Shown: positions 1 to 12,438 of the stretch, in pieces
How positions within the stretch are numbered: the first letter of the stretch is position 1
Layout of the letters: each line of letters begins with the position of its first letter
NCBI GenBank assembly: GCA_964017045.1
Contig: OZ024794.1
Coordinates: 22,797,359 to 22,861,358, forward strand
Length of the DNA stretch: 64,000 nt
From: Omphiscola glabra
Taxonomy: Eukaryota; Mollusca; Gastropoda; Lymnaeidae
Reading direction: 5' to 3'
Made by a program: the position numbers and the translations under genes
The notes under the pieces: model-generated
What the model saw: the letters and a program-made list of their open reading frames with translations, nothing else
Database searches by the model: none
Told to the model about the DNA's origin: nothing

Positions 1-946
1 CTGATGTACTGTTACAGACAAAGAATCACACAAATGCTGCGTCAGGTCATTGCCTGTTTCCAAAGATATCAATTAATTACAAACCTTTGGAGGTGTCCCC
101 TAAATAAAACGCAGAATGACGTTTTTTAACAAGCATATCCAGAGCATGATGATGGATGGAATGACACAGGGGCATCAATGTTTCTTTTTATAAATAATTA
201 TGCCCTCTGTAGTTATATCGCTTTTTTTCCTTAACACAGGAGGGGCACCTAACATTAAGTGCTATATTATACTATAAATATGAAGCCAACTTAAAACGGT
301 GAAAACAACCTCTACGACTAATTATCTGTACTAAGCCAAACGAAAGTACAGCACAGGGAATAATTGAAAACACATGTAAATAAATGTTATGTACGACACA
401 CTGTGGTACAACACCAGTCTAAAGCCTGTGTAGCACACAATTTTTTTCAATTGTAAATACAGCTAGTTTTGTGCAGTAAAGTAACATTCCATGGTAATAA
501 CTTTAATAACAGTTTATTGGCTAAAACACAGTAGTACCCTTTTTAAAAACGATAGACTTTCGCATAATACTGAATAATAATAGGAGAGAATAACTTCAAT
601 AACAGAGAACTAACTATACAACAAATAGGTTTCCCGTGGAAATTAAACCACAGGGGAGAGAGAGAAGTAAGATTTGGGAAAGGGGGGGGGGGCTATATCA
701 CGAGGCTGAAGTCAGGCCATCGTAATCACATGACTGAGAACCAAAAAATGGAATGTCTTCGGCGGGAAAATCTGGGGTGGGGATTGAGGTGGTGGAACAC
801 TAAAATATGGGTTTTCCTGAAGTACACTTTCCGGCGCGGGTAGAACTGGGGAAGTATTATAGAATTTATAAAACTACATAAAAATAAGCATGCCCCTTTT
901 TATCATTCCAGTTCAAAGAAAAATATATTTTAAGAAGGCTGCACCT
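1..946. other. AT-rich stretch, no gene seen
   Basis: No recognisable coding region. Contains a poly-G tract near 682-692 and scattered simple AT-rich sequence. Confidence 0.5.
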
Positions 947-1378
947 ATTGGTACCCGGGTACCAGATTGACAGATTGGGATTAAAAACCGATTTAAAATA
1001 TTATTATTGGGTTTGTGAGACCAAATGAGGTATCAAATGAAAGATAATTGAATGCACTATTCGATTGTAATCTTAATTCTTCAGTTTTAATAAAATAAAC
1101 TACTACAAATGACATCCGATTAGCATTGAGTCTAATGGTACCCGTGTTGGAATGTCGGCGCTGCGTGTCTGGGTCCATTTTGACTAATGCAATTCGTATA
1201 TCATTCGTATATCATTTGTAGTAGTTTATTTTACTTAAAATGAAGAATTAAGTGTACAAACGTATAGTACATTCAATTATCTTTCATTTGATACCTCGTT
1301 TGGTCTTACAAACATAAAAATAATATTTTAAATCGCTTTTTAATCCCAACCTCTCAATTCTGGTACCCGGGTACCAAT
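947..1378. mobile_element. 432-bp foldback element
   Basis: Both ends carry the self-palindromic motif ATTGGTACCCGGGTACCAGA. The inner arms pair over roughly 170 bp, including AAACTACTACAAATGA against TCATTTGTAGTAGTTT and the ATACCTCRTTTGGTC segments. This is a non-coding foldback transposon or MITE. No convincing target duplication was found, so the superfamily is unassigned. Confidence 0.7.
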
Positions 1379-3805
1379 TGCCACTTCGTTTTAAGAAATC
1401 AGTCGCTGAATGTTTTGTATAAAGACCTGCATTTTAGTCAGTAATTCAACACTTAAATTTGGTCTAAATGTTCATATCTACAAACCATTCCAAATTCAAA
1501 AAATTATATTCTTTATTACATTTTTTTTTAATTTGCGTCAAAGCCTACTCTTTAACAAGGGTTATTTACTTCTAGGGCGTAAGAAGGTGGTGTGACGAGG
1601 CACCCACGCTGGGCATTCTTTAAAGAGCATCAAAATCGTCATTTTTCATGTAAATTATGTGTATATTATATATATACTTTAGGGGGGAAAGAGTGCCTAA
1701 TTTCAGGTTTTGTCCCAGACGCAGCTTTTGCTTGCTTCAGTACTGTTTTACCAAGTTACATGGGAGATTTGTTAAAACGACAAGTGTCAAATTTCACAAT
1801 TTTCATTGGATGCCTATTTAATCATGATGCTCCCTTTAAAAAATAAATGTTTAAAAACAAATCGCCCTTAGTAGGTGTGGGAAAATGAACTGTGTCATTG
1901 CTAAATAAGTTAACTGATATTATTCTTTTGTGTTCAAATCTTTTATATTTTTAACAAATTAAGACTGAATATATGTTACCAAAACAGACTTTATAGAAAA
2001 CATTGCATTACGCTCTATTCTTAATTTCCAAACAGTAAAACTACTCAAAAAGATCCCCAACAAATTATTTTTTTGACATACCTAAAATAGTAAAATACTA
2101 CTTTACTTACTTTTTTTTTGTTAATTAAAAACTACAATTTTTAGTAACATTTTGGTTAAACTTTGAAGGTGAGATTCTTTTAACTACTCAAACGTAGGTT
2201 GGTAAAAATAATGGATTCTACATGAAAACCGAGTATAATAAATAAAGCTCTACTCTCTTCCCCCTCAACTCATACATCTTTCATACACATACCGGTAATT
2301 AATAGCGCAATGGATTGCCACAGAATCAGCCATTGAAATAAAGGTTCCACAAATAAGCTATTCAATGTTTCAAAATTCATTGGACCTGCTTGCTGTATCA
2401 AATATAATAACTTAAAGTGATTTTAAGAATTATACTTACACTAATTACTATATTTTGTACAATGTTTTAAAATTTCTCTGGTGGCTGCAAAAACTTCCTT
2501 GGTACTGAGTATTATATAAAAAAAATTATGCTGAACTCAATGCATCACTTTTAAAAATTTGATGAAGCTTTCTAAATATTTACATTAATTGCAAAATTTG
2601 GATTTATTGTCACTCTTAATGTTTAAGAAATCTGAAAAAAGGAATGGGCCTCATTCTTAACTTTATTTTGTCATCAGCAACTATATAGTTACTAAAAAAA
2701 TAAAAAATAGTAATTACAAGATTTAAAAAGGTTGGACTGAATTTACTAAAAGTATAATTATAATAATGAATTTCAATTTTACACTTATAGTGTCAAACTC
2801 AGAAGGTAGGTCTAAATAAAGATGACATAAATTAAATAAATTTGAAGTAAGATAAGAACTATTCCACAATAAGTATGTTGGTGGTATATCAAAACAGTTA
2901 TGATTTAACTAGCACAACACATTCCAGATAACTTAATTTTGATGCAAAATTAAGAAAAATAATTTTTTCTTATCCAATCTGCCAGACTAAGGCAAAAAAT
3001 ATCTACACCACCTTCATAAGGTGACTATTCATACTGGTTTTACCAGTACAGTCCTGTTTTGTTTATTTTGTGAGTTGTAACCAGAACACTACAGTTTAAG
3101 ATAACATCAAAAATGGAAAGTTTATCAAAAGATTAAGTAGGCCTTTACTTGATATTTAGGCATAAATAAATAACATAAATAACTTTTAAAACATATAATG
3201 CATCAAAATTGGCACCACAATAATCTTTTTTCTTAAAAAGAATGCCTTTTCACAGACAGAGGAGCATTATTTTTATTTTTTTGTGTAATGAAAACTATTT
3301 TTTTTAATGAGAACAAACATTGCCCCAAAACAATTTTAAATGTCTTGGTTTTGCACTATTACAAACATTAACAGCTCATCACTTTTTCACCATCATATTT
3401 GAATGTGTACTTAATCATACTTTATTTTTTGGGATCACTTGATTTGATTTCTAGTCCTATTGAATATTTTTTTTTTTTTTAAATTTTAAAATGTATAGCT
3501 TGGACATCATTTTCCTTACCAGTAATATATTTAAATGAACTTAAGTTTAAGGCTTCATCTAGAAAAATGTTTCCCAACTTGTTCTATACTCTGCACCCCT
3601 TAACAATAATTTAACTAGTCTCAACTCAACACCCACTGAAAATTGTTTTATTAAGCCTTGCCTACTCTAACGAAAAGAACAATTCTTTTTGAAATAATGG
3701 ACTACTATTTTTTTTTAACAAATTGCAAAGGGAATAGTAGAACTTACAAAACTAAAATGATAATGGAGACATTTTAAAAATATTAACTGTAAGGCCTATA
3801 ATATA
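1379..3805. other. AT-rich non-coding stretch
   Basis: Only short chance reading frames occur. No splice-flanked exon or complete repeat was recognised; the segment near 3560-3810 may be old transposon flank. Confidence 0.45.
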
Positions 3806-3813
3806 GGTTATAT

Positions 3814-4007
3814 CAGTTGTTCCCAATCTTTTTGAATTGTGGAGCCCTTTTTAAAATCAATTTCTTTGGGAAAGCCTCTAAGGCTTACCGTATGTCATAT
3901 ATCTTACATGTTTATATTGCTTACAAGTTTCCTGAAGTACTTACAGAGCCTCTGAGAAGTGCAAGCAAAATCTGCAGGGCTCCTCAGAGCATAAGTTAAA
4001 ACCACTG
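3814..4007. mobile_element. hAT-type MITE
   Basis: Starts CAGTTGTTCCCAATC and ends in the inverse of CAGTGGTTTTAAC, with inner GGAGCCC matches. Flanks GGTTATAT (3806-3813) and GGCTTTAT (4008-4015) agree at 6 of 8 bases, as expected for an aged 8-bp hAT target duplication. Confidence 0.6.
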
Positions 4008-4136
4008 GGCTTTATCATAATGAGAAAGCTGATTTCTCCTCTCTTCTTAAAATAACATTTTTTTGCACCCCCCGAAATGTCACCTCGCACAACAAGGTGG
4101 CGTGAGCTTTCCAGGTTAAAAAAAACTAGTCTAAAA

Positions 4137-4291
4137 CAGACCTGTTTACCCTCAAACTCTTAAAATCGTTCAATACCATCATAAAATCATTCAATACATT
4201 ATCTTAATAGTAAAAAAAACACACAGTATATATAATGCATACACCTCAAATTGTACATTGTTCGCCAGAATCGTAAGAGTAAACAGGTTTG
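4137..4291. mobile_element. MITE with 6-bp target duplication, copy 1
   Basis: A 155-bp element with ends CAGACCTGTTTACC and the inverse GGTAAACAGG-type terminus, flanked by perfect CTAAAA repeats (4131-4136 and 4292-4297). The interior repeats the motif AAAATCGTWCAATA. Close copy at 39704-39856; partial copies near 5156 and 6420. Confidence 0.7.
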
Positions 4292-4297
4292 CTAAAA

Positions 4298-5155
4298 GCT
4301 AAAAGGTTAAGACCGACTTAGTAGCATCAAATTAAGAAGACAAAACATAATAAGTATTTACTAAGTAGGTGCAAAGCCCACTACTTTTTTTTACATCTGT
4401 CTGATGATATTTCAAATCATATTTTAGAGTACTGAATGGGCCTAAGGCTGAGAGTATGACTACTAATACTCAAGCCAAGAGTAAGATTTAAGTTAAGACT
4501 ACAGGCATAGGCACTGCCTAAGTCACACCACCATGTGATAGAAAAATAATCTTGTTGTCGTACGAAAGCTGAAATCCAGCTCTTTCTAGTGATATGCTAT
4601 ATTTTCTGCATGTATGATAGATATAAAAATCTAGCAGGAGTACCTACTTAAGTTAAGTCAATAGAGTATGCCTACTCTGTAGTAATCTAATGACTAATCC
4701 TATATAGCTATATTTACCCTGTTGAAACAGCTGGGCCGATAGATGGGCCAGAGTCAAATGACAAAAAATACGAAAGGGAAGTCCATCTGCCAAATAATAC
4801 AAGCCTTGAGATTGGGTAGCTGGTCTTTGTACAGACTGCTTCTCACATTTCTTGCTCATCTTGCCATTTTAATGGTGGCTTCCATTGATAGTTTACAGTG
4901 TTCTTTCATTTTATAATTTATAATTTTGTGCTAGTGACCCTTATTAATGGTTAAAAATATGTGACCTTGACATATGCAGAAAGGCATAAGCGCCCCCCCC
5001 CCCCCTTTCCCTGGACTAATTTATTCCGTTTTTCAACGTTAAATCTCATTCAAATGTTTTTATGACTTATTTAGGCTTCAACAATCAGAAAATTTAACAA
5101 AATTTTGCAAGCAAAAAATATCTAGTTAAACTGGAAATCCCAAAATAATACAATA
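4298..5155. other. AT-rich non-coding stretch
   Basis: No exon or complete repeat was identified. A poly-C tract lies at about 4993-5005. Confidence 0.4.
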
Positions 5156-5260
5156 TAGTCTCAGAATATTATCATCTCAAAATCGTACAATACCGTTTTG
5201 TAATAGTAAATAAACAAATATATAGTATAATGCATACAATAGCTATTCCCATCGCATGTC
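5156..5260. mobile_element. Partial copy of the 6-bp-TSD MITE
   Basis: Shares the CTCAAAATCGTACAATACCGT block and the following TAATAGTAAATAAAC segment with the copies at 4137 and 39704. The ends are eroded. Confidence 0.45.
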
Positions 5261-6364
5261 AAATTAAGGTCACTTTAAAAATGTGATTGAGGGGGACGGG
5301 GTTGTGTTTTTCAGAAATTGAGGATGCCAGAGCAAAAGTGGATGTGGGGTTTGGGAGGAGGCTAAGCCGCTTCTCTGAATTTTTTTCCTAATTTCAAAAT
5401 ACATGGATGCCCTTTTGCATACACCTGAATATAGTTCTCCATCGTTCTACACTTAATTATAATGGTTGTGATAAATTAGGTACCCTTTATTTACCTATTA
5501 CCAAGCTATGTTTATATTTATATAAATACTTTTTATTTTAGAAGTTACTAAATAGTAAAATTGTTTTATAATTTATTACTTATTTCAATCAATTTTTTTT
5601 AATCAGTCTAAAAAGGGGCGGATACTGTGAAATGACGCATATCATCCACAAAAAAAGATGTATAGGCCTATCTAAATAATTCAGTTGTGCCTTTATGCCC
5701 AAATTGAAAATAATCACTAACTGAATAAAGGAATATGTTAATTTGTGATACATCAGCTAACTACAGTATTTTAAGTGGTGGGCCGCCAATGGACCACCCT
5801 TGCATTAAGCCTAGGAGCCTGATATTATTTTCTTTTAAAATATTAAAATTTAATAACTACAGCAAGATGTACAGCTACTTAGTGACTTCTAAAAATAGAT
5901 TTCAAATGCTGCTTAATAGATTTTATAAAATATGTAAAAATCTAACTCTGCTGGGGGAGCAGTTGAGAATGCATTCTAAAAAAAAAATTGTAGTATTCTC
6001 CGTTTTTGTAATCGCCACTGTTCAGTCAAAAAAATAAATAATTATGTTACCAAATTACTTCATACAGCACTGAAGCAAACAAGTGAATATTTACTAAATT
6101 TGTCCCTAGGCCAAATACGCCATGCCATATATATTACTGCTGCAGTATCTAGTGAGTTCATTGTGAAAGCACAAAACAATGACAATTATTTATTATGAAA
6201 CATATTGTTGAAATCTTATAGTATAGCCTTTAAAATATTTAGACATCTCCCCCTACACCTCCCATGCACACCTATATGCTTCAACCCCTTCCCCCACCCT
6301 TTTGTAATTGTAATATACTTAAACTACTCAAAAGGTTGGTTTAGGGGAGGGGGGGTATTGTAAC

Positions 6365-6496
6365 ACCACTGGTCTCATAAAATTGTAGTTCTGATACTGA
6401 TAGGTTTTGGCTTACAATCGTAAAAGTCATCTCAAAATCGTACATTACCGTACATTCAATGCAGAAATCATATTTTTAATATGAGTAAACAGGTCT
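6365..6496. mobile_element. Diverged copy of the 6-bp-TSD MITE
   Basis: Contains the CTCAAAATCGTACATTACCG block and the AGTAAACAGGTCTG terminus of the family. Flanks GTAACA and GTAAGA agree at 5 of 6 bases. The left end is diverged. Confidence 0.45.
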
Positions 6497-6556
6497 GGTA
6501 AGATATATTAATGCCTAGGCCTAGGTCTAAGTGTACACACAAAAAAGTGTATGCAT

Positions 6557-6898
6557 AAATTATGCTAATAAGGGATCTCATTTGCATTAATGGTAATGTT
6601 GAATTTCAGTTAATGTTAATTAATTCATTTATTTTTTGCTAATTTTTTTTGCAAAGTTACATGTAGGGCTTGTGAAAAGCCTTGAAAAGGGCTGTCTTTT
6701 TGGCACCGACAGTCTAAAAAAAAGATAAGCCAAGGCTCTGACTCTGTTTCAACAATGGTTAATTATTAATATTTTCTTAATATTAACTTTAACTGAAATT
6801 CAACATTAATTTTAAATTTATTTTAATTATTTTAATTAATGCGAAGGAGATACCCTGGCCCTGACCCTGGCATATTTATCATTTGACATTAGCATAAA
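6557..6898. mobile_element. Foldback element of about 340 bp
   Basis: Imperfect inverted arms: TTATGCTAATAAGGGATCTC and AATGTTGAATTTCAGTTAA on the left pair with GAGATACCCT, TTAACTGAAATTCAACATT and ATTAGCATAA on the right. Non-coding; superfamily not determined. Confidence 0.5.
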
Positions 6899-7339
6899 AT
6901 ATAAGATTATTTTTTTTTTTAATTCCTGAAAGGTACACCTACCCGTATTAAAGTTGTAAAGAGAAGAAAATCGGGGAAATTGGGTGAAGATGTTTCTTTC
7001 AAAAAATATCTCCATTCACAGTAAAGACACAGGCATACAAAGGAATTACAACCACAGCAGACGTGATTTTTAAAACGGAAATAAGGACCACTTTTTACAT
7101 TTAGAACACTAGAGAGCTAATACAACTTAACGTTTTCTTTTTTTCCAGAGCTCTGAAGAGCGTGTGCCATCAAACTTCGAATATTTTCTTGTTTCTCTAA
7201 TTTCTTTAAATGTACATTGTAATTTATTAAATTTAAATTATTATTATTAGTATATTAGTATGTTGTTTATGATTTTTTTAAATAGATTTCGTCCATTTAC
7301 CTAAGTTTTTAAAAAAGAAAAAAATTAATGGATATAAAG

Positions 7340-7505
7340 CACTGGCGTAGCGAGCTTAACTCGCGCCCGGGGCACAATACCTTTTTAGCGCCCCCCCCCC
7401 ATTCGAAAACCATACAATATTAAATGAAAAATATACCATTTGGCGCCCCTTGTGAGTAGCGCCCGGGGCATGATGCCCCCCTTGCTCCCCCTCACTACGC
7501 CACTG
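7340..7505. mobile_element. hAT MITE, CAGTGGCGTAG family, copy A
   Basis: Termini CACTGGCGTAGCGAG and the inverse CTCACTACGCCACTG, flanked by perfect 8-bp duplications ATATAAAG (7332-7339 and 7506-7513). The interior has GC-rich GCGCCCGGGGCA blocks. Same family at 10696 (opposite orientation) and 31619. Confidence 0.85.
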
Positions 7506-7513
7506 ATATAAAG

Positions 7514-8400
7514 AACGTCAAAATAATCAAACCGAGAACAAATTTTATTATTTCAAAATGTAGTAAGGTAGTTTTTAAAAATCTCACAGGTATAGCCCTG
7601 TGTTTAGTCACAATTACTATTAGTGTTAAGGAAGTGATGTCTTGGCGGTATTTTACATCCGGAAATATGTGATATATTAAATTTAGGGCACTGTGTAATA
7701 TATAATATATTATATTAACCAGACAACTCAATTCAGTAGACGTTCCGTTGTATTTTTATTTACTATCCAAAATCCCTCACCATCATTTTTCATTTTGACT
7801 TTTCGGTACATTTTGTTACCACTAAACTAGTAGCCTACAGCTTAAGCTGACCTGGGATTTAAAAATATCAACCGATTTGGGGAGGGGGGGGGGATATATT
7901 CTGCATTTCAAGCACATCAAGAGGACATATTTTTGCAAGGGTTTCAATAACAACATTTAATGTCACGCCGTGTGATTTATCATCGTGACAGACCTGATTA
8001 CAAGCCATGTTTGTTCAACAGGTGGGCCCCTTTATTCGTTATAGTATTCGAGGAGGACAGTAACTAAGTAACTTTAGAGACGTGCCTGTTAAAAGCTATC
8101 TCCCAGCCAATAAATTCCATGAACGCTATAAATAAAGGATTTACTACTTGCATATGTAGCCTATAGACAGACTTTATTCATAATTTATTAACCGTATATA
8201 TTTGAGGGGATGCATTTGTTTTGTTTCTAATTTTACTACTTTCATATGTATAAGTATAGTCAGACTTTATTCATAATTTATTATATATTTGTGAGATTTT
8301 TAAAAAAATATATATAAACTCTCTTTTGTGAGAAAGCCTTTTGTTTATACATTAAACGTTACTTCTGTCGTATAATGTGAAGCATAGCATTATAAAAATA
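7514..8400. other. AT-rich non-coding stretch
   Basis: No gene seen. Contains two similar 60-bp blocks (near 8140 and 8240) with the phrase CAGACTTTATTCATAATTTATTA, a small duplication. Confidence 0.45.
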
Positions 8401-8405
8401 CTTAC

Positions 8406-8498
8406 ATTAGGAGATGATACTGATCGTGTCGGACTTGAAGGCAAAGATCTAGACACCCTAGTGCCAACACTGAATAGATGCCCACTTCCAGTACTCGT
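8406..8498 (-). CDS. Candidate internal exon, Ser-rich, unknown gene
   Basis: On the minus strand an AATTGCAG acceptor and a perfect AAT|GTAAGTATT donor enclose 93 nt, a multiple of three, open in phase 0 (TSTGSGHLFSVGTRVSRSLP, then SSPTRSVSSPN) and in one other frame. Ser/Arg/Pro-rich composition suggests a disordered region. The phase fits the donors at 25713 and 30084. Could be chance; no family is recognised. Confidence 0.45.
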
Positions 8499-8560
8499 CT
8501 GCAATTAAAAAAAATATAGCACGCCGTCATAAGAAACACGCCATTGTACATTTGGACTTT

Positions 8561-8838
8561 GAAATAATAGAATGTAAAGCAATGACTTGAAATAATAGAA
8601 TGTAAAGCAATGACTTGAAATAATAGAATGTAAAGCAATGACTTGAAATAATAGAATGTAAAGCAATGACTTGAAATAATAGAATGTAAAGCAATGACTT
8701 GAAATAATAGAATGTAAAGCAATGACTTGAAATAATAGAATGTAAAGCAATGACTTGAAATAATAGAATGTAAAGCAATGACTTGAAATAATAGAATGTA
8801 AAGCAATGACTTGAAATAATAGAATGTAAAGCAATGAC
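8561..8838. repeat. Minisatellite, 28-bp unit, 10 copies
   Basis: Near-perfect head-to-tail copies of a 28-bp unit beginning GAAATAATAGAATGTAAAGC. It directly abuts the upstream side of the candidate exon at 8406-8498. Open frames across it are repeat artefacts. Confidence 0.95.
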
Positions 8839-9013
8839 GTAAAGTAGAATAATGTGGAGCTCTTTATTATTGGTGTTTAACTTTCTCTTGTACGAATGAA
8901 TTTCTTGATTCAATGAAAATAGTTGTCATCATTTCTTTTTAATTGTATTTTCTAAGTCAGTTTCTCTCTGTCTCTTTCTGTCTTTCCAACTCTCGTTCTC
9001 TGTTTGCCCCTTT

Positions 9014-9020
<7 letters not shown>

Positions 9021-9071
<51 letters not shown>

Positions 9072-9100
9072 TCTCTCTCTTCTCTCTCTCTCCCTCTCTC

Positions 9101-9150
<50 letters not shown>

Positions 9151-9238
9151 TCTCTTCTCTCTCTCTCTCTCCCTCTCTCTTCTCTCTCTCTCTCTCTCCC
9201 TCTCTCTCTTCTCTCTCTCTCTCTCCCCCTCTCTCTCT
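9021..9238. repeat. CT microsatellite
   Basis: About 220 bp of CT dinucleotides with TTC/CCC interruptions; the array resumes at 9411-9441 after a MITE insertion. Ser/Leu or Arg/Glu frames here are artefacts. Confidence 0.97.
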
Positions 9239-9409
9239 CAAGGACGTCCTTTGGGTAGGGCAGGGAGGTATTAGCCCCCCCCCCCCCTGAATTGGCAAGT
9301 TTTAATTGATATGCACAGTACTGTGGCCGCTCCAGTAATAAACAACTCAACGAGCTGGCCAAGTTTCAGTTTTACCCCCCTCCCCTAAAACACCCGAAAT
9401 GACGTTCCT

Positions 9410-9410
<1 letters not shown>
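9239..9410. mobile_element. hAT MITE inserted inside a CT microsatellite
   Basis: A 172-bp element starting CAAGGACGTCCTTTGGG and ending AAATGACGTTCCTG, flanked by CTCTCTCT, which is an 8-bp duplication taken from the microsatellite. Same family as 23518-23894 and 62569-62738. Confidence 0.75.
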
Positions 9411-9441
<31 letters not shown>

Positions 9442-9445
<4 letters not shown>

Positions 9446-10687
9446 CCACACTTAAGTTCTTCCTGATGTCACCCCTTCTACATAGTATCTCTCACCGTCA
9501 TCGCTGAATAGACCACCTAATTAAATTTCTTTTCCTTGTTCCTTACAGCTGATGCCTCACTCACCACGACCATGTATCGTGCCCCCTCCCTCCCCCCTTA
9601 CTGTTCACGATTAGGGCTGTCAACGGGGGCCCGGATACCCACCAGAGGCTAACAACCCCGACAACTCTCGGACGGGATCCCGATGTTGAGGAATTATATT
9701 TTAAAATCATAAATACGATAAAATTTATAATACGAATTTTGTTATTTTGACCTTCCACTGCCATTAGCGCCCGCTGTAGCCTCCCACATTTCTACAAACG
9801 CCCGTCTGCTACGCCGGGCGATGGCATGTCAGACATATTGTCATGTATGATTCTCGTTAGGGGCTGGCGACTAAACTAACTTGCATTTAGTTTTGCATCA
9901 TTCTACACACACAAGTAGAAATTTGGGCTCCCTTGACTTTGTTGTGATTATATAAATCCTTTATTTTAAGATGTTTCTAAATAATATTGTTGTTTTGTAA
10001 TATTTAATGCAAACTATTTTTTTTTTAAAAACTACTTCATTAATAAATAAATGTTTTAAACAAAGTTTGACGATTTAACAAATTAAAAAATTGTAAAACT
10101 AGAAGCAACAAAAAAAAAAAATACACCAAAAAACTAACGAATTGAAATTATTTTTTAAAAAAACTAGAAGCAATAACATGGGAAACGTGCTTCTTACTGA
10201 ACGTTGAAAACAAATTAAATTGGCAAAAGAGCTCTCACTTATTCATAGCACTATAAGCAACATGATGCCCCTAGAAGAGTGAGGCCCCATAGGCAAGTTC
10301 TCTGTGTGCCCATGTTTTAAGACACCCCTACCCATACCAATTAAAAAACGTATTCAATAATAACCCGATGATACAAATCAACGCTCCCCACCCCCACCCC
10401 CGTGTACCCCCGCCCTCTGTACACGCACAAACCCCTAGGCTATTTTTGTCACTACTATTATGGCTAAGCTCAATTCGCGATCAAAATAGAATTTTTTAAG
10501 AAGACCTAGATGACATTTACATAAAATCAATTTCTCAAGACAGGGATAGAATCACATGGGGAGACAACGAGAAAGATAAGCATTGGATGCCAGTTGTGAA
10601 AGTATATACATATGTGAAACATCTACAGAAAAACATTTACCAAAATTCGTATATAGGTATTGTAAAGTATGACTGGATATTGTAGAT
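9442..10687. other. Non-coding stretch with one good plus-strand acceptor
   Basis: A strong plus-strand pyrimidine tract and TTCCTTACAG acceptor ends at 9548, but no matching donor was found downstream, so no exon is called. The rest is AT-rich with no gene. Confidence 0.35.
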
Positions 10688-10695
10688 GGTCAACG

Positions 10696-10845
10696 CAGTG
10701 GCGTAGTGAGGGCATCATGCCCCGGGTGCTACTCACAAAGGGGCGCCAAATGGTATATTTTACTATAATATTGTATGGCTTTCGAATAAGGGGGCGCTAA
10801 AAAGGTATTGTGCCCCGGGCGCGAGTTAAGCTCGCTACGCCACTG
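10696..10845. mobile_element. hAT MITE, CAGTGGCGTAG family, copy B
   Basis: A 150-bp element with termini CAGTGGCGTAGTGAG and CTCGCTACGCCACTG and perfect 8-bp duplications GGTCAACG (10688-10695 and 10846-10853). It is inverted relative to the copy at 7340. Confidence 0.88.
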
Positions 10846-10853
10846 GGTCAACG

Positions 10854-12430
10854 AGTAAACAGATAAGACACTGGTATTAGCACCAGTAAGTGTAACTACT
10901 ATGCCGGAAGAAAGAAAGAATCAATGAAATAAAGAAAGTAGTAATTACAAACCTCTTATTCGTGCGTAGATTTCATTTCCGTTAAGAAATAATCCATTTA
11001 TTGTAATCGCAATAAACACTAGAAAATGGAACGTATTTTTAAGTACATCACATTTCCTAAGTTCAAGTACTCACAATGACAACAACAAACACGTCATCCT
11101 AAGATGTAACCATATATCACTCGAGATCTCCACAATCCCGTGCTAACCACCTCCACCATTGCAATCTGGTCGGACAAGCACACAGAAGGAACCGTTCCCG
11201 CCCCATCTTTTCCACACCAGCACTTTTCTGATGTCCTCTACTCGACATCGGACCGTTCAGATGTCAATACGGCCCATAATATTGCACAGCCTGGTCAGCG
11301 TCAGGGCGGCCCAGTGACAGTCATCTGTCAGCATTACGCCAGCCACCAATATACGACTCCAGGAAAAATAATCTTATAATTTAATGATGCAGAAAAATAC
11401 ACTTGTATTAACTTGTATTAGAAATGTTGGCAGATTAGCAGACTTTGTGTAAAACAAGAACTACACACACACATTAGAGAAGATATTTGAAACACTAACA
11501 AAGAAACTAGAGAAGAAGAAACCCCGTGTGAAACTCTTTTTAAATGTAACGATTTGTTGTTTTGTTCAATGGACTTTTCGATGGCACCGCATCTTCTCCC
11601 CACCACACTACACCCCAACCCAGCATGCACTGGCGCGCGTGCGCAAACAAACAAAAAAAAAAACGAAAGCACGCCAACAATCTGCGAGTAGCATTAAAGG
11701 ATAACTGCAGCCCACCAAGCGCCAACTCCAGCGTGTGGTTGTTAGGGCAGAAATCAGATAGCTTTACCACAAACACTGACACCGGCTTCCACTAATGGAG
11801 TCCAATCAGTACATCCACACCATTGTCGTCTGACACGGGCTGATGATCCGTGGGGAAGAGATTATAGATATATTGTGGAGTGGGGTTGTTTTTTACTCCA
11901 GTGAAACAATGGTGTAACTGACAGTCCAGTTTGACTGGAATATCCTGATTATTTTATGACCCGAAACAGCCCAGTCATAAATAGTCCTTTAATTAACTAG
12001 TTCGATTTTTAAAAAATGGACAAATATGGGAAATAGGCCAACTCTACTACTACAGGATCAAATGATCTCGTCTGAAAGTTATTACTTGATTTTATTATTT
12101 GAACGAAACTTTTCAACCGTATATGTTTATTATCAACAATTTGATGTTTTTATAATTTCTAAATTAATTATGACGTCATTCAACACAATGAGAATAGCAA
12201 CCTCTGAGAGTATTATTTTATTCTCACAGAAATTTAGAGAGTTTAAGATTTGACTTCCCTTTGAAGTTTCCTGTGTAGAGGATTCATGGATAAGAATTCC
12301 TATAAGTCCCCAGGGTTTCACCACATGTACTGATACCGTCGGTCGATTTCTTGTTAAAATTAAAATGCTCGGAGCTGATATGGTGTATTACTTTCATTTG
12401 ATTGGATTGCAACAACTTTTTGGTAATGTA
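10854..12430. other. No gene recognised; GC-richer block at 11140-11360
   Basis: The 11140-11380 block is less AT-rich than its surroundings and carries a 79-codon plus-strand frame without similarity I can name. No supporting splice signals were found. Otherwise non-coding. Confidence 0.35.
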
Positions 12431-12438
12431 ATGATGTG

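Noticed and set aside
8402..8913. Three long overlapping minus-strand frames
   Set aside because: They are produced by the 28-bp minisatellite, which is not a multiple of three and is stop-free in several frames.
8943..9362. Ser/Leu-rich and Arg/Glu-rich frames on both strands
   Set aside because: They are translations of the CT microsatellite and a MITE.
11820..11880. CTGATGATCCGTGGGGAAGAG as a hammerhead core
   Set aside because: The GAAA strand and pairing of stem II are not formed.
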